5,807 bases of DNA from Deltaproteobacteria bacterium (GTDB taxonomy: Bacteria; Desulfobacterota; Desulfobulbia; Desulfobulbales; BM004). Made by a program: the position numbers and the translations under genes. The notes beneath the pieces were generated by a model. It saw only the letters and a list, made by a program, of their open reading frames with translations, had not been told where the DNA came from and made no database searches. Shown piece after piece: positions 4,200-5,807 of the stretch. The first letter of the stretch is position 1, and every line of letters starts with the position of its first letter. The DNA lies in the NCBI GenBank assembly GCA_019313095.1, contig JAFDBU010000021.1, positions 1 through 5,807 on the forward strand. Reading direction: 5' to 3'.

Positions 4200-5807
4200 A
4201 TGAGTCAAAATCTTGATATATGGAAATTGATTGCCGGGCTGGGGATTTTCCTCTTCGGCATGTCCCTGCTCGAACACTCCATCAGAATCCTTTCAGGTAG
4301 GACTTTTCGGCGTATGATCCGTCTTTATACCGACGGCAGGATCAGGTCAATCGGCAGCGGTACTCTCGTTACCGCCATCCTCCAGAGCAGTTCCGCCGTA
4401 TCCCTCATGGTGCTGGCATTTGTCGGCGCCGGGGTTATGACCATGCAGAATGCCATCGGGGTTATCATGGGCTCCAACATCGGCACCACCCTTACGGTGT
4501 GGATTGTCGCCATTGTCGGTTTCAAGCTGAAGATTGAAACTTTTGCCCTCCCCTTTATAGGATTTGGCGGTATCGGTCTTATATTCTCTGACTCTGGTTA
4601 CAAACCCCAATATTACCAGTTCTGCAGGCTCCTCATCGGTTTCGGTTTTCTCTTTCTCGGGCTCGATTATATGAAGAGCAGTGTTGAAAATGTCGGCCAG
4701 AATTTTGATTTAAGTATGGTCCCTGATTACGGACTCTGGCTTTACCTTGTTGTCGGCACCCTGCTCACAGCCATAATGCAGGCCAGTGCTGCCAGCATTG
4801 CTGTGGTTCTGACTGCGCTGCACAGCGGCCTGATCACCTTTGATATCGGGGTGGCCATGGTGATCGGGGCCAATGTCGGCACGACTATTACTGTATTACT
4901 TGGTTCTCTCGGCGGTATAACGGCCAAAAAAAGAGTCGCCTTCAGCCATCTGATATTTAATGTGATTACCGGTATTGTCGCTTTTTTAAGTATTACGGGG
5001 CTGGTCTGGTTTGTAACCCGGTTCATTGATATCCGGGCCAACGCAGTCATGGGGCTCGCCCTTTTCCACACCCTTTTCAATATTATCGGCGTTATCCTCT
5101 TTTTCCCTTTTACCGGTCCGCTGGCAAAACTTCTCTTCAGGCTTTTTCCTGATCGGAAAGCAATCCTAACCGTATTTATTGATAAAACACCCACGGAGGT
5201 AGTTGAGGCAGCTACCTCCGCCTTACGGAAGGAAATACTTCACCTCCTGCAGGAGTGCCAGCTTTACGGCCTGCGCCTTATGAATTTAGACAAACACCTG
5301 ATTTTTGACGAAGACTTGCCGCTGGAAAAAAGCATCCCCAAAAAACTCACCTTTGAAAGTCTGTATGAAAACATAAAGCTGCTGCATGCCGAGATTTTTG
5401 CTTACTATTCCAGGCTGCAGAACCAGAAGCTGGAGGAAGGAGAGGTCAAGGAATTGGAACGGATGATATTCGCCTCCCGCAACATCATGAACTCCAATAA
5501 GAATTTTAAGGGTATCCGGCATGATATGGATGAGTTCAACGGTTCGGAAAATGCCTACCTGAACAGTCAGTTTAAAACATTCCGTAAGCGGCTCCTGAAA
5601 GTGTATCATGACATGAGAAATATCCAGAGCCTGGAAAGCAGGGAAGAGCAATATCACAGCTTACTTAAGGCCTATGTCAAGATTGAAGAATCTGACAAAT
5701 TATGTGTTAATGACACCTTAAAGGCCGTGGCTGAGGGGCGAATAAAGAAGTTGGAAATATCTTCCATGCTTCTGGTGAACCGGCTTTTTACCCAGGCCTG
5801 CCGCCTG
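4200..5807 (+). CDS. Na+/phosphate cotransporter family protein with PhoU-like C-terminal domain (partial)
   Basis: 536 codons are present and the frame is still open at the window edge. The membrane half (about 1-310) contains the two inverted Na/Pi-cotransporter repeats. Repeat 1 has LQSSSAV (61-67) and GSNIGTT (91-97); repeat 2 has QASAAS (194-199) and GANVGTT (223-229). Eight or nine hydrophobic spans are visible, for example about 9-25, 53-78, 113-130, 141-158, 178-206, 250-272 and 283-305. The Q-S-S-S and G-x-N-x-G-T-T elements form the substrate and sodium path in this family. From about 333 the chain is charged and helical, matching the PhoU-like domain of YjbB-type bacterial members, so the C-terminus is probably only tens of residues beyond the window. 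It likely moves inorganic phosphate with sodium across the inner membrane; export, as for YjbB, is possible. The ATG at 4200 is the only reasonable start (in-frame TGA at 4185) but lacks a Shine-Dalgarno. Confidence 0.93.
   Translation, partial: MSQNLDIWKLIAGLGIFLFGMSLLEHSIRILSGRTFRRMIRLYTDGRIRSIGSGTLVTAILQSSSAVSLMVLAFVGAGVMTMQNAIGVIMGSNIGTTLTVWIVAIVGFKLKIETFALPFIGFGGIGLIFSDSGYKPQYYQFCRLLIGFGFLFLGLDYMKSSVENVGQNFDLSMVPDYGLWLYLVVGTLLTAIMQASAASIAVVLTALHSGLITFDIGVAMVIGANVGTTITVLLGSLGGITAKKRVAFSHLIFNVITGIVAFLSITGLVWFVTRFIDIRANAVMGLALFHTLFNIIGVILFFPFTGPLAKLLFRLFPDRKAILTVFIDKTPTEVVEAATSALRKEILHLLQECQLYGLRLMNLDKHLIFDEDLPLEKSIPKKLTFESLYENIKLLHAEIFAYYSRLQNQKLEEGEVKELERMIFASRNIMNSNKNFKGIRHDMDEFNGSENAYLNSQFKTFRKRLLKVYHDMRNIQSLESREEQYHSLLKAYVKIEESDKLCVNDTLKAVAEGRIKKLEISSMLLVNRLFTQACRL

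Noticed and set aside
4325..5657. Minus-strand frames of 66 to 150 codons
   Set aside because: They are antisense to the Na/Pi transporter, whose plus-strand frame is open without a stop from 4200 to the end and carries the family motifs.

Overview
The window looks like chromosomal DNA from a Gram-negative bacterium of moderate G+C content. The Sec-type signal peptide on a periplasmic hydrolase, the Na/Pi-cotransporter-PhoU fusion and the general style of the proteins suggest a sulfate-reducing deltaproteobacterium (Desulfobacterota, perhaps Desulfobulbales). That placement is inference; there is no rRNA or other marker in the window.

Layout. At the left edge a perfect 13-bp inverted repeat (1-13 / 91-103) brackets a short A+T-rich segment. 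It is followed by mutM/fpg on the plus strand (183-1007), a complete base-excision-repair glycosylase. A minus-strand block runs toward mutM, in transcription order: an exported metallo-beta-lactamase-fold hydrolase (3025-2288), a 59-bp gap, an unrecognised protein of about 190 residues (2228-1653), a gene-poor stretch holding a strong Shine-Dalgarno followed by only ten codons (1577-1545), and a small SH3-like hypothetical protein (1302-1099) with its own plausible sigma-70 promoter. A plus-strand block diverges from the hydrolase: a 3' gene remnant (3085-3207), a 139-residue protein with three CxxC pairs (3495-3914), and the 5' part of a Na+/phosphate cotransporter-like gene (from 4200) that is still open at the right edge.

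Function. No obvious pathway joins these genes. mutM and the Na/Pi transporter are housekeeping or nutrient genes. The hydrolase and its downstream partner may be co-transcribed. The intergenic regions are A+T-rich and carry what look like remains of decayed genes, which suggests a locus that has turned over. I see no rRNA, tRNA, CRISPR array, complete insertion sequence or recognisable phage gene, and no convincing new multi-gene system. The items most worth following up are the CxxC-rich protein, the left-edge inverted repeat, the gene relics, and the possible frame disruption at the start of the 191-residue gene.
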